A stretch of 26,541 nt of DNA from Streptococcus mitis (GTDB taxonomy: Bacteria; Bacillota; Bacilli; Lactobacillales; Streptococcaceae), in assembly GCA_018364455.1 (NCBI GenBank), contig JAGZLW010000025.1, forward strand, positions 1-26,541, in the 5' to 3' direction. This document shows, in pieces, positions 1 through 6,004 of this stretch (its first letter is position 1; each line of letters begins with the position of its first letter). The notes below the pieces were generated by a model that worked only from the letters and a program-made list of their open reading frames with translations, was not told the origin of the DNA and ran no database searches. A program made the position numbers and the translations under genes.

Positions 1-50
1 ATACTGGTGGAGCTATTCTGACAACTCGAGCACTCTTGTCAGGTAATTAG
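1..50 (+). CDS. C-terminal end of a probable small bacteriocin (BlpU-like), truncated by window edge
   Basis: Only the last 15 codons are in the window, ending at TAG 48-50. They read TGGAILTTRALLSGN in the frame that starts at base 3. The Gly/Ala-rich hydrophobic tail, the small membrane-protein gene 9 nt downstream and the position just upstream of comAB fit the C-terminus of a double-glycine class II bacteriocin. From memory, pneumococcal genomes carry a BlpU-type bacteriocin gene immediately before comA. The diagnostic leader peptide lies outside the window, so the family call rests on context. It could also be any short Gly-rich membrane peptide. Confidence 0.45.
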   Translation, partial: TGGAILTTRALLSGN

Positions 51-59
51 GAGTTTCTT

Positions 60-239
60 ATGAAACAATTCTTATTAGGTTTTGCTGAGGGTTATTTTAC
101 CGTATCGCTCATAATCTACATCGCAACGTATTTGATTTTGAAAAATCCGATCAATACCCTATTTTATCCAGAAATTTACCCTGTTTTATTTGGGCTCTTT
201 TATCTAGGATATAAGGTCAATAAAAAGCAAGTAGAGTAA
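60..239 (+). CDS. small two-helix membrane protein, candidate bacteriocin immunity protein
   Basis: This 59-residue ORF starts at ATG 60 behind an AGGAG Shine-Dalgarno at about 49-53. It begins 9 nt after the stop of the probable bacteriocin, so the two are almost certainly co-transcribed. Two hydrophobic stretches (about residues 12-27 and 37-51) are separated by a short polar loop, and the tail is basic (KVNKKQVE). Small two-helix membrane proteins encoded directly after class II bacteriocins are commonly the cognate immunity proteins; that role is inferred from position and topology. I do not recognise a named family. The sequence shows no catalytic motif. Confidence 0.5.
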   Translation: MKQFLLGFAEGYFTVSLIIYIATYLILKNPINTLFYPEIYPVLFGLFYLGYKVNKKQVE

Positions 240-317
240 GCAGCTAAGAATGACTTGTTAGTCTGAGCTGAAAATGGCTAGGGTAGAATCTAAGAATGCA
301 TCACATTGGAGTTTAAT

Positions 318-524
318 ATGAAATTTGTTAAATCAATACTGAAAGTTTGGCCTGAAATCATGGTATTACTTAGTTCAATGTCTTATATCATCATCAGATT
401 AGTAGCTGATATGAATGAAGTATCTTTACCTACTTGGTTTGATAGTTTCAATATACCAACGATTGCATTATTTATGATGGCCTTCATTCTTTTATACAGA
501 AGTAAAGAAAAAAAGAATAGATAA
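318..524 (+). CDS. small hydrophobic membrane protein, possible immunity-type protein
   Basis: This 68-residue ORF starts at ATG 318, with GGAG at 308-311 giving 6-nt spacing. An in-frame TTG at 306 falls inside that ribosome site and is unlikely to be the start. There are two hydrophobic segments (about residues 11-29 and 47-61) and a basic C-terminus (RSKEKKNR), the same topology as the ORF at 60-239 and the one at 915-1103. All three sit in a run between a bacteriocin and the comAB exporter, which suggests an immunity or bacteriocin-accessory set. Function is unknown; no family recognised. Confidence 0.45.
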   Translation: MKFVKSILKVWPEIMVLLSSMSYIIIRLVADMNEVSLPTWFDSFNIPTIALFMMAFILLYRSKEKKNR

Positions 525-792
525 ATTTGAAGCAGTAGATGCTCTATAGGGAATAGGTGTCTTATAGTAACGAATCAAAAAAAGGAGTAACTATGAATCG
601 TAATTTAGAACGGTATAATCTATTCTGACTATGAATAGATTATACCAGAGGTGGCTTAGAAATAGCAGGGACATTAAAAATTGAAGTAACTTTAAATAGG
701 ATGTCGTAAAGTTTACTATCAATGGTTTATTTGTTCCAAGCTTGCCTAGGATGACAGTAAAACATCAATTTCCTTTCATACCATATTTTTAG
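525..792 (+). other. gene-free tract with a relic of a small gene
   Basis: No convincing full gene lies between the small ORF ending at 524 and the terminator at 793. A good Shine-Dalgarno (AAAGGAG at 581-587) precedes ATG 593, but that frame closes after 11 codons (MNRNLERYNLF) at TGA 626-628, inside an inverted repeat. Another frame is open from 635 to a TAA near 709 and reads ...RGGLEIAGTLKIEVTLNRMS. A broken double-glycine-peptide gene is one explanation, but the remains are too short to prove it. Confidence 0.35.
612..646. repeat. perfect 14-bp inverted repeat (hairpin, 7-nt loop)
   Basis: Arms 612-625 (GGTATAATCTATTC) and 633-646 (GAATAGATTATACC) are exact reverse complements around a 7-nt loop (TGACTAT). 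There is no T-run after the right arm, so it is not a classic intrinsic terminator. Each arm contains TATAAT-like sequence. It interrupts the frame that starts at ATG 593 and may be an insertion scar, a small palindromic element or a regulator site. Confidence 0.7.
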
Positions 793-822
793 TAGGTAGG
801 ACGTTTGTTCTGCCTATTTTTT
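793..822 (+). terminator. intrinsic terminator (copy A)
   Basis: Stem TAGGTAGGA (793-801) pairs with TTCTGCCTA (808-816), allowing two G-U pairs, around loop CGTTTG, and six T follow. A near-identical hairpin recurs at 1114-1143. It would end transcription coming from the small genes upstream. Confidence 0.75.
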
Positions 823-834
823 GCCAAAAAAAGT

Positions 835-881
835 GCAGTTGAGATGTTTATTTGGAGTTTTACATATATTTTTGATAAAAT
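835..881 (+). promoter_or_regulatory. candidate ComE-type early competence promoter upstream of the 62-aa gene
   Basis: GCAGTTGAG at 835-843 matches the conserved downstream half (aCAGTTGAG) of the pneumococcal ComE direct repeat. A TAAAAT -10 candidate begins at 876, 41 nt later; the comAB promoter below has the same distance (1176 to 1217). The upstream half-repeat expected 21 nt before (about 814) is poorly conserved and overlaps the T-tract of terminator copy A. The site may therefore be weak, degenerate, or a duplication relic of the comAB promoter. Confidence 0.4.
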
Positions 882-914
882 AGGTATAGAAATTAGGAGA
901 GTTGAAGAAAAGGA

Positions 915-1103
915 ATGAAGAAGGTTTTAAGATATTTATTAGTATTTGTGTTTCTATTTTTGATGAATATTTTCATCTTTAAGATACTAGCAACTCTGGG
1001 ATTTCAGCTGACAATGAGTGAAAAGAGTTATATTGTACCACCGCTGTTTTCGATTATTGTTTTGTACATGATTGACAAAAGAATTATGAAGAAAAAGAAA
1101 TAA
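915..1103 (+). CDS. 62-aa two-helix membrane protein in front of comAB
   Basis: The ORF starts at ATG 915, with a purine-rich AAAAGGA just upstream (spacing short), and ends at TAA 1101-1103. The protein is a long N-terminal hydrophobic helix (about residues 5-30), a short polar turn (about 34-39), a second hydrophobic segment (about 40-53) and a Lys-rich tail (KRIMKKKK). It is bracketed by the two terminator copies, so it is probably a monocistronic unit. The ComE-like site at 835-881 would make it competence-inducible. The likely class is an immunity-type or regulatory membrane peptide; the family is not recognised. Confidence 0.55.
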   Translation: MKKVLRYLLVFVFLFLMNIFIFKILATLGFQLTMSEKSYIVPPLFSIIVLYMIDKRIMKKKK

Positions 1104-1113
1104 ATATATATTT

Positions 1114-1143
1114 TAGGTAGGACGTTTGTTCTGCCTATTTTTT
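1114..1143 (+). terminator. intrinsic terminator (copy B)
   Basis: Stem TAGGTAGGA (1114-1122) pairs with TTCTGCCTA (1129-1137) around loop CGTTTG, and six T follow (1138-1143). It lies 10 nt after the stop of the 62-aa gene. Stem and loop are identical in sequence to the copy at 793-822. Confidence 0.8.
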
Positions 1144-1154
1144 ATCCAAAAAGT

Positions 1155-1222
1155 GCATTTGGGAGGGAGATAGGCGCATTTGGGGAGGAAGTCCAGTTTT
1201 TGTTTGGGGATTGGGGTAAGAT
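1155..1222 (+). promoter_or_regulatory. comAB promoter with ComE direct repeat
   Basis: GCATTTGGG at 1155-1163 is repeated as GCATTTGGG at 1176-1184, exactly 21 nt apart (two helical turns). This is the layout of the ComE response-regulator site in pneumococcal early competence promoters. A -10-like TAAGAT lies at 1217-1222, about 41 nt downstream of the second repeat, with no good -35, as expected of an activator-dependent promoter. The start point would be near 1229, giving a leader of about 180 nt that contains the BOX element. Confidence 0.85.
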
Positions 1223-1240
1223 AGTTGTTATCAGATGAGT

Positions 1241-1395
1241 TTATACTCTTCGAAAATCAAATTCAAACCACGTCAACGTCGCCTTGCCGTATAGATGTTA
1301 CTGACTTTGTCAGTTCTATCTGCAACCTCAAAACAGTGTTTTGAGCAACCTGCGGCTAGTTTCCTAGTTTGCTCTTTGATTTTCATTGAGTATTA
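1241..1395. repeat. BOX element, boxA-boxB-boxC
   Basis: The segment opens with TTATACTCTTCGAAAAT and closes with GATTTTCATTGAGTATTA, the inverted ends of the pneumococcal BOX repeat. One boxB unit lies inside, with two small hairpins: ACTGAC/GTCAGT (1300-1314) and CAAAAC/GTTTTG (1329-1343). The boxC phrase CAACCTGCGGCTAG follows. BOX elements are dispersed, presumably mobile repeats of S. pneumoniae and its closest relatives. This one lies in the untranslated leader of comA, only a few bases upstream of its Shine-Dalgarno, so the hairpins could affect translation or transcript stability. Confidence 0.95.
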
Positions 1396-1412
1396 GGAAA
1401 AAGGAGATGAAT

Positions 1413-3566
1413 ATGAAATTTGGGAAACGTCATTATCGTCCGCAAGTGGATCAGATGGACTGCGGTGTAGCTTCATTAGCCATGGTTTTTGGCTACTATG
1501 GTAGCTATTATTCTTTGGCTCACTTGCGAGAATTGGCCAAGACAACCATGGATGGGACAACGGCTTTGGGCTTGGTCAAGGTGGCAGAGGAGATTGGTTT
1601 TGAGACGCGAGCAATTAAGGCGGATATGACGCTCTTTGACTTGCCAGATTTGACTTTTCCTTTTGTTGCTCATGTGCTTAAGGAAGGAAAATTACTCCAC
1701 TACTATGTGGTGACTGGGCAGGATAAGGATAGCATTCATATTGCCGATCCAGATCCTGGGGTGAAATTGACCAAACTGCCACGTGAGCGTTTTGCGGAAG
1801 AATGGACAGGAGTGACTCTGTTTATGGCACCTAGTCCAGACTACAAGCCTCATAAGGATCAAAAGAATGGTTTGCTCTCTTTTATCCCTATATTAGTGAA
1901 GCAGCGTGGCTTGATTGCTAATATCGTTTTGGCAACACTCTTGGTAACCTTGATTAACATTGTGGGTTCTTATTATCTGCAGTCTATTATTGATACCTAT
2001 GTGCCAGATCAGATGCGTTCGACACTGGGGATTATTTCTATTGGGCTGGTTATCGTCTATATCCTCCAGCAAATCTTGTCTTACGCTCAGGAGTATCTCT
2101 TACTTGTTTTGGGGCAACGCTTATCGATTGATGTGATTTTGTCCTATATCAAGCATGTTTTTCACCTGCCTATGTCCTTTTTTGCGACACGCAGGACAGG
2201 GGAAATCGTGTCTCGTTTTACAGATGCTAATAGTATCATTGATGCGCTGGCTTCGACCATTCTTTCGATTTTCCTAGATGTGTCAACGGTTGTCATTATT
2301 TCCCTTGTTTTATTTTCACAAAATACCAATCTCTTTTTCATGACCTTATTGGCACTTCCTATCTATACAGTGATTATCTTTGCTTTTATGAAGCCGTTTG
2401 AAAAGATGAATCGGGATACCATGGAAGCCAATGCAGTTCTGTCTTCTTCTATCATTGAGGACATCAACGGTATTGAGACTATTAAGTCCTTGACCAGTGA
2501 GAGTCAGCGTTACCAAAAAATTGACAAGGAATTTGTGGATTATCTGAAAAAAACCTTTACCTATAGTAGGGCAGAGAGTCAGCAAAAGGCTCTGAAAAAA
2601 GTTGCCCATCTCTTGCTCAATGTCGGCATTCTCTGGATGGGGGCTGTTCTGGTCATGGATGGCAAGATGAGTTTGGGGCAGTTGATTACCTATAATACCT
2701 TGCTGGTTTACTTTACCAATCCTTTGGAAAATATCATCAATCTGCAAACCAAACTTCAGACAGCGCAGGTTGCCAATAACCGTCTAAATGAGGTTTATCT
2801 GGTAGCTTCTGAGTTTGAGGAGAAGAAAACAGTTGAGGATTTGAGCTTGATGAAGGGAGATATGACCTTCAAGCAGGTTTCCTACAAGTATGGCTATGGT
2901 CGAGATGTCTTGTCAGATATCAATTTGACTATTCCGCAGGGTTCTAAGGTGGCTTTTGTGGGGATTTCGGGGTCAGGTAAGACGACCTTGGCCAAGATGA
3001 TGGTTAATTTTTACGACCCAAGTCAAGGGGAGATTAGTCTGGGTGGTGTCAATCTCAATCAGATTGATAAAAAGGCCTTGCGCCAGTATATCAACTATCT
3101 GCCTCAACAGCCCTATGTCTTTAACGGAACGATTTTGGAGAATCTTCTTTTGGGAGCTAAGGAGGGGACGACACAGGAAGATATCTTACGGGCGGTCGAA
3201 TTGGCAGAGATTCGGGAGGATATCGAGCGTATGCCACTGAATTACCAGACAGAATTGACTTCGGATGGGGCAGGAATCTCAGGTGGGCAGCGTCAGAGAA
3301 TTGCTCTGGCGCGTGCTCTCTTGACAGATGCGCCGGTCTTGATTTTGGATGAGGCGACCAGCAGTTTGGATATCTTGACAGAGAAGCGAATTGTCGATAA
3401 TCTCATGGCTTTAGACAAGACCTTGATTTTCATCGCTCACCGCTTGACCATTGCTGAGCGGACAGAGAAGGTTGTTGTCTTGAATCAAGGAAAGATTGTT
3501 GAAGAAGGAAATCATGCTGATTTGCTTGCACAGGGTGGCTTTTACGCCCATTTGGTCAATAGCTAG
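1413..3566 (+). CDS. comA: ComA, competence-stimulating-peptide processing ABC exporter
   Basis: This 717-residue protein has the standard ComA length. An N-terminal C39 cysteine peptidase (about 1-150) carries Cys17 (QMDCGVAS), His96 (LLHYYVV) and Asp112 (ADPDPG). Six membrane spans follow (about 160-450). The C-terminal ATPase has Walker A GISGSGKTT, signature ISGGQRQR, Walker B VLILDEATSSLD and an H-loop IAHRLT. The membrane dimer cleaves double-glycine leaders and exports the competence pheromone with ComB; in pneumococcus it also processes Blp bacteriocin-family peptides. ATG 1413 was chosen because AAGGAG (1401-1406) sits 6 nt upstream; ATG 1407 abuts that site. comB follows 12 nt later. 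Expression should be ComE-dependent. Confidence 0.97.
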   Translation: MKFGKRHYRPQVDQMDCGVASLAMVFGYYGSYYSLAHLRELAKTTMDGTTALGLVKVAEEIGFETRAIKADMTLFDLPDLTFPFVAHVLKEGKLLHYYVVTGQDKDSIHIADPDPGVKLTKLPRERFAEEWTGVTLFMAPSPDYKPHKDQKNGLLSFIPILVKQRGLIANIVLATLLVTLINIVGSYYLQSIIDTYVPDQMRSTLGIISIGLVIVYILQQILSYAQEYLLLVLGQRLSIDVILSYIKHVFHLPMSFFATRRTGEIVSRFTDANSIIDALASTILSIFLDVSTVVIISLVLFSQNTNLFFMTLLALPIYTVIIFAFMKPFEKMNRDTMEANAVLSSSIIEDINGIETIKSLTSESQRYQKIDKEFVDYLKKTFTYSRAESQQKALKKVAHLLLNVGILWMGAVLVMDGKMSLGQLITYNTLLVYFTNPLENIINLQTKLQTAQVANNRLNEVYLVASEFEEKKTVEDLSLMKGDMTFKQVSYKYGYGRDVLSDINLTIPQGSKVAFVGISGSGKTTLAKMMVNFYDPSQGEISLGGVNLNQIDKKALRQYINYLPQQPYVFNGTILENLLLGAKEGTTQEDILRAVELAEIREDIERMPLNYQTELTSDGAGISGGQRQRIALARALLTDAPVLILDEATSSLDILTEKRIVDNLMALDKTLIFIAHRLTIAERTEKVVVLNQGKIVEEGNHADLLAQGGFYAHLVNS

Positions 3567-3578
3567 AAAGAGGAGAGG

Positions 3579-4928
3579 ATGAAACCAGAATTTTTAGAAA
3601 GTGCGGAGTTTTATAATCGTCGTTACCATAATTTTTCCAGTCGGGTGATTGTACCCATGTCCCTTCTGCTCGTGTTTTTGCTGGGATTTGCAACATTTGC
3701 AGAGAAGGAGATGAGTTTGTCTACTAGAGCGACTGTCGAGCCTAGTCGAATCCTTGCAAATATCCAGTCAACTAGTAACAATCGTATTCTTGTCAATTAT
3801 TTGGAAGAAAATAAGCTGGTTAAAAAGGGAGATCTTCTGGTTCAATATCAGGAAGGGGCAGAGGGTGTTCAAGTAGAGTCCTATGCCAGTCAGTTGGACA
3901 TGCTCAAGGATCAAAAAAAGCAATTGGAGTATTTGCAAAAGAGTCTGCAAGAAGGGGAGAACCACTTTCCAGAGGAGGATAAATTTGGTTACCAAGCCAC
4001 CTTTCGCGACTACATCAGCCAAGCGGGCAGTCTTAGGGCTAGTACATCGCAACAAAATGAGACCATCGCGTCCCAGAATACAGCAGCTAGTCAAACTCAA
4101 GCCGAAATCGGTAACCTCATCAGCCAAACAGAGGCTAAAATTCGCGATTACCAGACAGCTAAGTCAGCTATTGAAACAGGTGCTTCCTTGGGCAATCAGA
4201 ATCTAGCCTACTCTCTCTACCAGTCCTACAAGTCTCAGGGTGAGGAAAATCCGCAAGCTAAAGCTCAGGCTGTTGCTCAGGTTGAAGTACAGCTTTCTCA
4301 GTTAGAATCCAGTCTTGCTACTTACCGTGTCCAGTATGCAGGTTCAGGTACCCAGCAAGCCTATGCGTCAGGCTTAAGCAGTCAATTAGAGTCTCTTAAA
4401 TCCCAACATTTGGCTAAGGTTGGTCAGGAATTGACCCTTCTAGACCAGAAAATCTTGGAGGTGGAGTCAGGTAAGAAGGTTCAGGGAAATCTTTTAGACA
4501 AGGGGAAAATTACGGCGAGTGAGGATGGGGTGCTTCACCTTAATCCTGAGACTAGTGATTCTACTATGGTAGCAGAAGGTGCCTTACTAGCCCAACTCTA
4601 TCCGTCCTTGGAAAAAGAAGGGAAAGCCAAACTTACAGCTTATCTAAGTTCAAAAGATGTAGCAAGGATCAAGGTCGGTGACTCTGTTCGCTATACGACG
4701 ACTTATGATGCCAAGAATCAACTTTTCCTAGATTCTACTATTACAAGTATTGATGCGACAGCTACTAAGGCTGAAAAAGGGAATTTCTTTAAAATTGAGG
4801 CGGAGACTAATCTAACTTCGGAGCAGACTGAAAAACTTCGATATGGGGTGGAGGGTCGCCTACAGATGATTACAGGTAAGAAAAGTTACCTGCGTTATTA
4901 TTTGGATCAATTTTTGAACAAAGAGTAA
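3579..4928 (+). CDS. comB: ComB, accessory (membrane-fusion-type) protein of the ComA exporter
   Basis: At 449 residues this is the full known length. A short cytoplasmic N-terminus and one membrane anchor (about residues 23-41, VIVPMSLLLVFLLGFATF) are followed by an extracytoplasmic region. That region has a beta/lipoyl-like part (about 55-95), long Gln/Ser-rich coiled-coil stretches (about 105-310) and a C-terminal beta-rich part. This is the HlyD/bacteriocin-secretion accessory architecture. ComB works with ComA to release processed competence peptide. The gene begins 12 nt after comA with an AGAGGAGAGG ribosome site, so the two are co-transcribed, and a terminator at 4959 ends the unit. 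Confidence 0.96.
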   Translation: MKPEFLESAEFYNRRYHNFSSRVIVPMSLLLVFLLGFATFAEKEMSLSTRATVEPSRILANIQSTSNNRILVNYLEENKLVKKGDLLVQYQEGAEGVQVESYASQLDMLKDQKKQLEYLQKSLQEGENHFPEEDKFGYQATFRDYISQAGSLRASTSQQNETIASQNTAASQTQAEIGNLISQTEAKIRDYQTAKSAIETGASLGNQNLAYSLYQSYKSQGEENPQAKAQAVAQVEVQLSQLESSLATYRVQYAGSGTQQAYASGLSSQLESLKSQHLAKVGQELTLLDQKILEVESGKKVQGNLLDKGKITASEDGVLHLNPETSDSTMVAEGALLAQLYPSLEKEGKAKLTAYLSSKDVARIKVGDSVRYTTTYDAKNQLFLDSTITSIDATATKAEKGNFFKIEAETNLTSEQTEKLRYGVEGRLQMITGKKSYLRYYLDQFLNKE

Positions 4929-4958
4929 TGTTCGTGTTTTTAGAGTTAAATGATTTTA

Positions 4959-4996
4959 AAACTGTGAGAAATCTTTTTCTTGCAGTTTTTTCTTTA
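4959..4996 (+). terminator. terminator of comAB
   Basis: Arms 4959-4972 (AAAACTGTGAGAAA) and 4977-4990 (TTTCTTGCAGTTTT) form a 14-bp stem with two G-U wobbles around a TCTT loop. A T-rich tail follows. It lies 30 nt after the comB stop and separates comAB from the purine operon. Confidence 0.75.
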
Positions 4997-5011
4997 CAAT
5001 TTTTGAGGTGT

Positions 5012-5065
5012 ATTCGATATTTATTCGGTTAAATTCTTGTTTTTTTGGGTTTTTTGTGGTAGAAT
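5012..5065 (+). promoter_or_regulatory. purC promoter with candidate PurR (PurBox) sites
   Basis: An extended -10 (TGgTAGAAT, TAGAAT 5060-5065) has a TTGTTT -35 candidate at 5037-5042 with 17-nt spacing. Upstream, the reverse complement of 5020-5033 contains ACCGAATAAAT, close to the lactic-acid-bacterial PurBox core (CCGAA in AT-rich flanks), and another TTCGA occurs at 5013-5017. PurR activates pur operons through such boxes in Lactococcus and streptococci. A further CGAAC lies just before the purC start (about 5087-5091). Box assignments are by eye. Confidence 0.55.
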
Positions 5066-5097
5066 GTGCTCAAGTAATACGAAAGGCGAACTTTAAA

Positions 5098-5805
5098 ATG
5101 TCAAAACAATTGATCTATTCGGGAAAAGCTAAAGATATCTATACAACTGAGGATGAAAATCTTATTATTTCAACTTACAAGGACCAGGCGACTGCTTTCA
5201 ATGGTGTCAAGAAGGAGCAGATTGCAGGTAAGGGAGTGTTGAATAATCAGATTTCATCTTTTATTTTTGAGAAATTAAATGCGGCTGGTGTGGCGACTCA
5301 CTTTGTGGAGAAGCTTTCGGACACGGAACAACTCAATAAAAAGGTTAAGATTATTCCTTTGGAAGTCGTGCTCCGCAACTACACGGCTGGTTCCTTTTCA
5401 AAACGTTTTGGCGTAGACGAAGGAATCGCATTTGAGACTCCGATTGTTGAATTTTACTATAAAAATGATGATTTGGATGATCCATTCATCAATGATGAGC
5501 ATGTGAAATTCCTACAGATTGCGAATGACCAGCAGATTGCCTACTTGAAGGAGGAAACCCGTCGTATCAATGAACTTTTGAAGGGCTGGTTTGCTGAGAT
5601 TGGGCTTAAGTTGATTGACTTTAAACTAGAGTTCGGTTTTGACAAGGATGGCAAGATTATCTTAGCAGATGAATTTTCACCAGATAACTGCCGTTTGTGG
5701 GATGCGGATGGCAACCACATGGATAAGGATGTTTTCCGTAGAGGATTGGGAGAACTAACCGACGTTTATGAGATTGTTTGGGAAAAGTTACAGGGGTTGA
5801 AATAA
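5098..5805 (+). CDS. purC: SAICAR synthetase
   Basis: This 235-residue enzyme joins aspartate to CAIR with ATP to make SAICAR in IMP synthesis. The sequence opens with LIYSGKAKDIY, the family's nucleotide-binding start. It contains PLEVVLRNYTAGSF (SAICAR synthetase signature 1, about residues 89-102) and LIDFKLEFGF followed by ILADEFSPD (signature 2 area, about 176-202). ATG 5098 gives the standard length; an upstream in-frame extension would run through the promoter and is discarded. It is the first gene of the purine operon. A second partial copy of its last 70 bp lies 145 bp downstream. Confidence 0.97.
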   Translation: MSKQLIYSGKAKDIYTTEDENLIISTYKDQATAFNGVKKEQIAGKGVLNNQISSFIFEKLNAAGVATHFVEKLSDTEQLNKKVKIIPLEVVLRNYTAGSFSKRFGVDEGIAFETPIVEFYYKNDDLDDPFINDEHVKFLQIANDQQIAYLKEETRRINELLKGWFAEIGLKLIDFKLEFGFDKDGKIILADEFSPDNCRLWDADGNHMDKDVFRRGLGELTDVYEIVWEKLQGLK

Positions 5806-5853
5806 TCTGTTTGCAACGGAAAACCTTCGTCTCTCAACTAAAAGGACTCAGGC

Positions 5854-5878
5854 TGAAAAGGTTCCCCAGACCTTTTCA
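5854..5878 (+). repeat. 9-bp hairpin between purC and its duplicated tail
   Basis: TGAAAAGGT (5854-5862) is the exact reverse complement of ACCTTTTCA (5870-5878) around loop TCCCCAG. There is no T-run, so termination is not expected. It lies directly against the duplicated purC 3' segment and may mark the junction of the insertion or act on mRNA processing between purC and purL. Confidence 0.55.
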
Positions 5879-5880
5879 CT

Positions 5881-5950
5881 CCGTAGAGGATTGGGAGAAC
5901 TAACCGACGTTTACGAGATTGTTTGGGAAAAGTTGCAGGGGTTGAAATAA
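5881..5950 (+). repeat. 70-bp direct repeat of the purC 3' end
   Basis: Bases 5881-5950 repeat 5736-5805, the last 70 bp of purC including its TAA, with only two differences (T to C at the tyrosine codon, A to G near the end). The offset of 145 bp puts the copy in a different frame from the purC stop, and it has no start codon, so it is a non-coding remnant. Near-identity points to a recent or gene-conversion-maintained tandem duplication. Confidence 0.95.
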
Positions 5951-6004
5951 CAACCTCAAGGTCGTTGGAACATTGCAAGAGCTGAAATAAAGGAATAAGA
6001 ATTG

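Noticed and set aside
1386..1412. TTG at 1386 as an upstream comA start
   Set aside because: It falls inside the BOX element and before the AAGGAG; ATG 1413 gives the known 717-residue protein with Cys17/His96/Asp112 numbering.
5008..5097. N-terminal extension of PurC
   Set aside because: The extra 30 codons pass through the promoter -35/-10 region and have no family similarity; ATG 5098 gives the normal length.
4929..5097. Purine riboswitch upstream of purC
   Set aside because: No three-way-junction purine aptamer pattern is visible; the space is filled by the comAB terminator and a promoter with PurBox-like sites.
5806..5950. Separate small gene ending in the purC-like tail
   Set aside because: The frame is open but lacks a start with a ribosome site, and the purC-like part is a DNA repeat.
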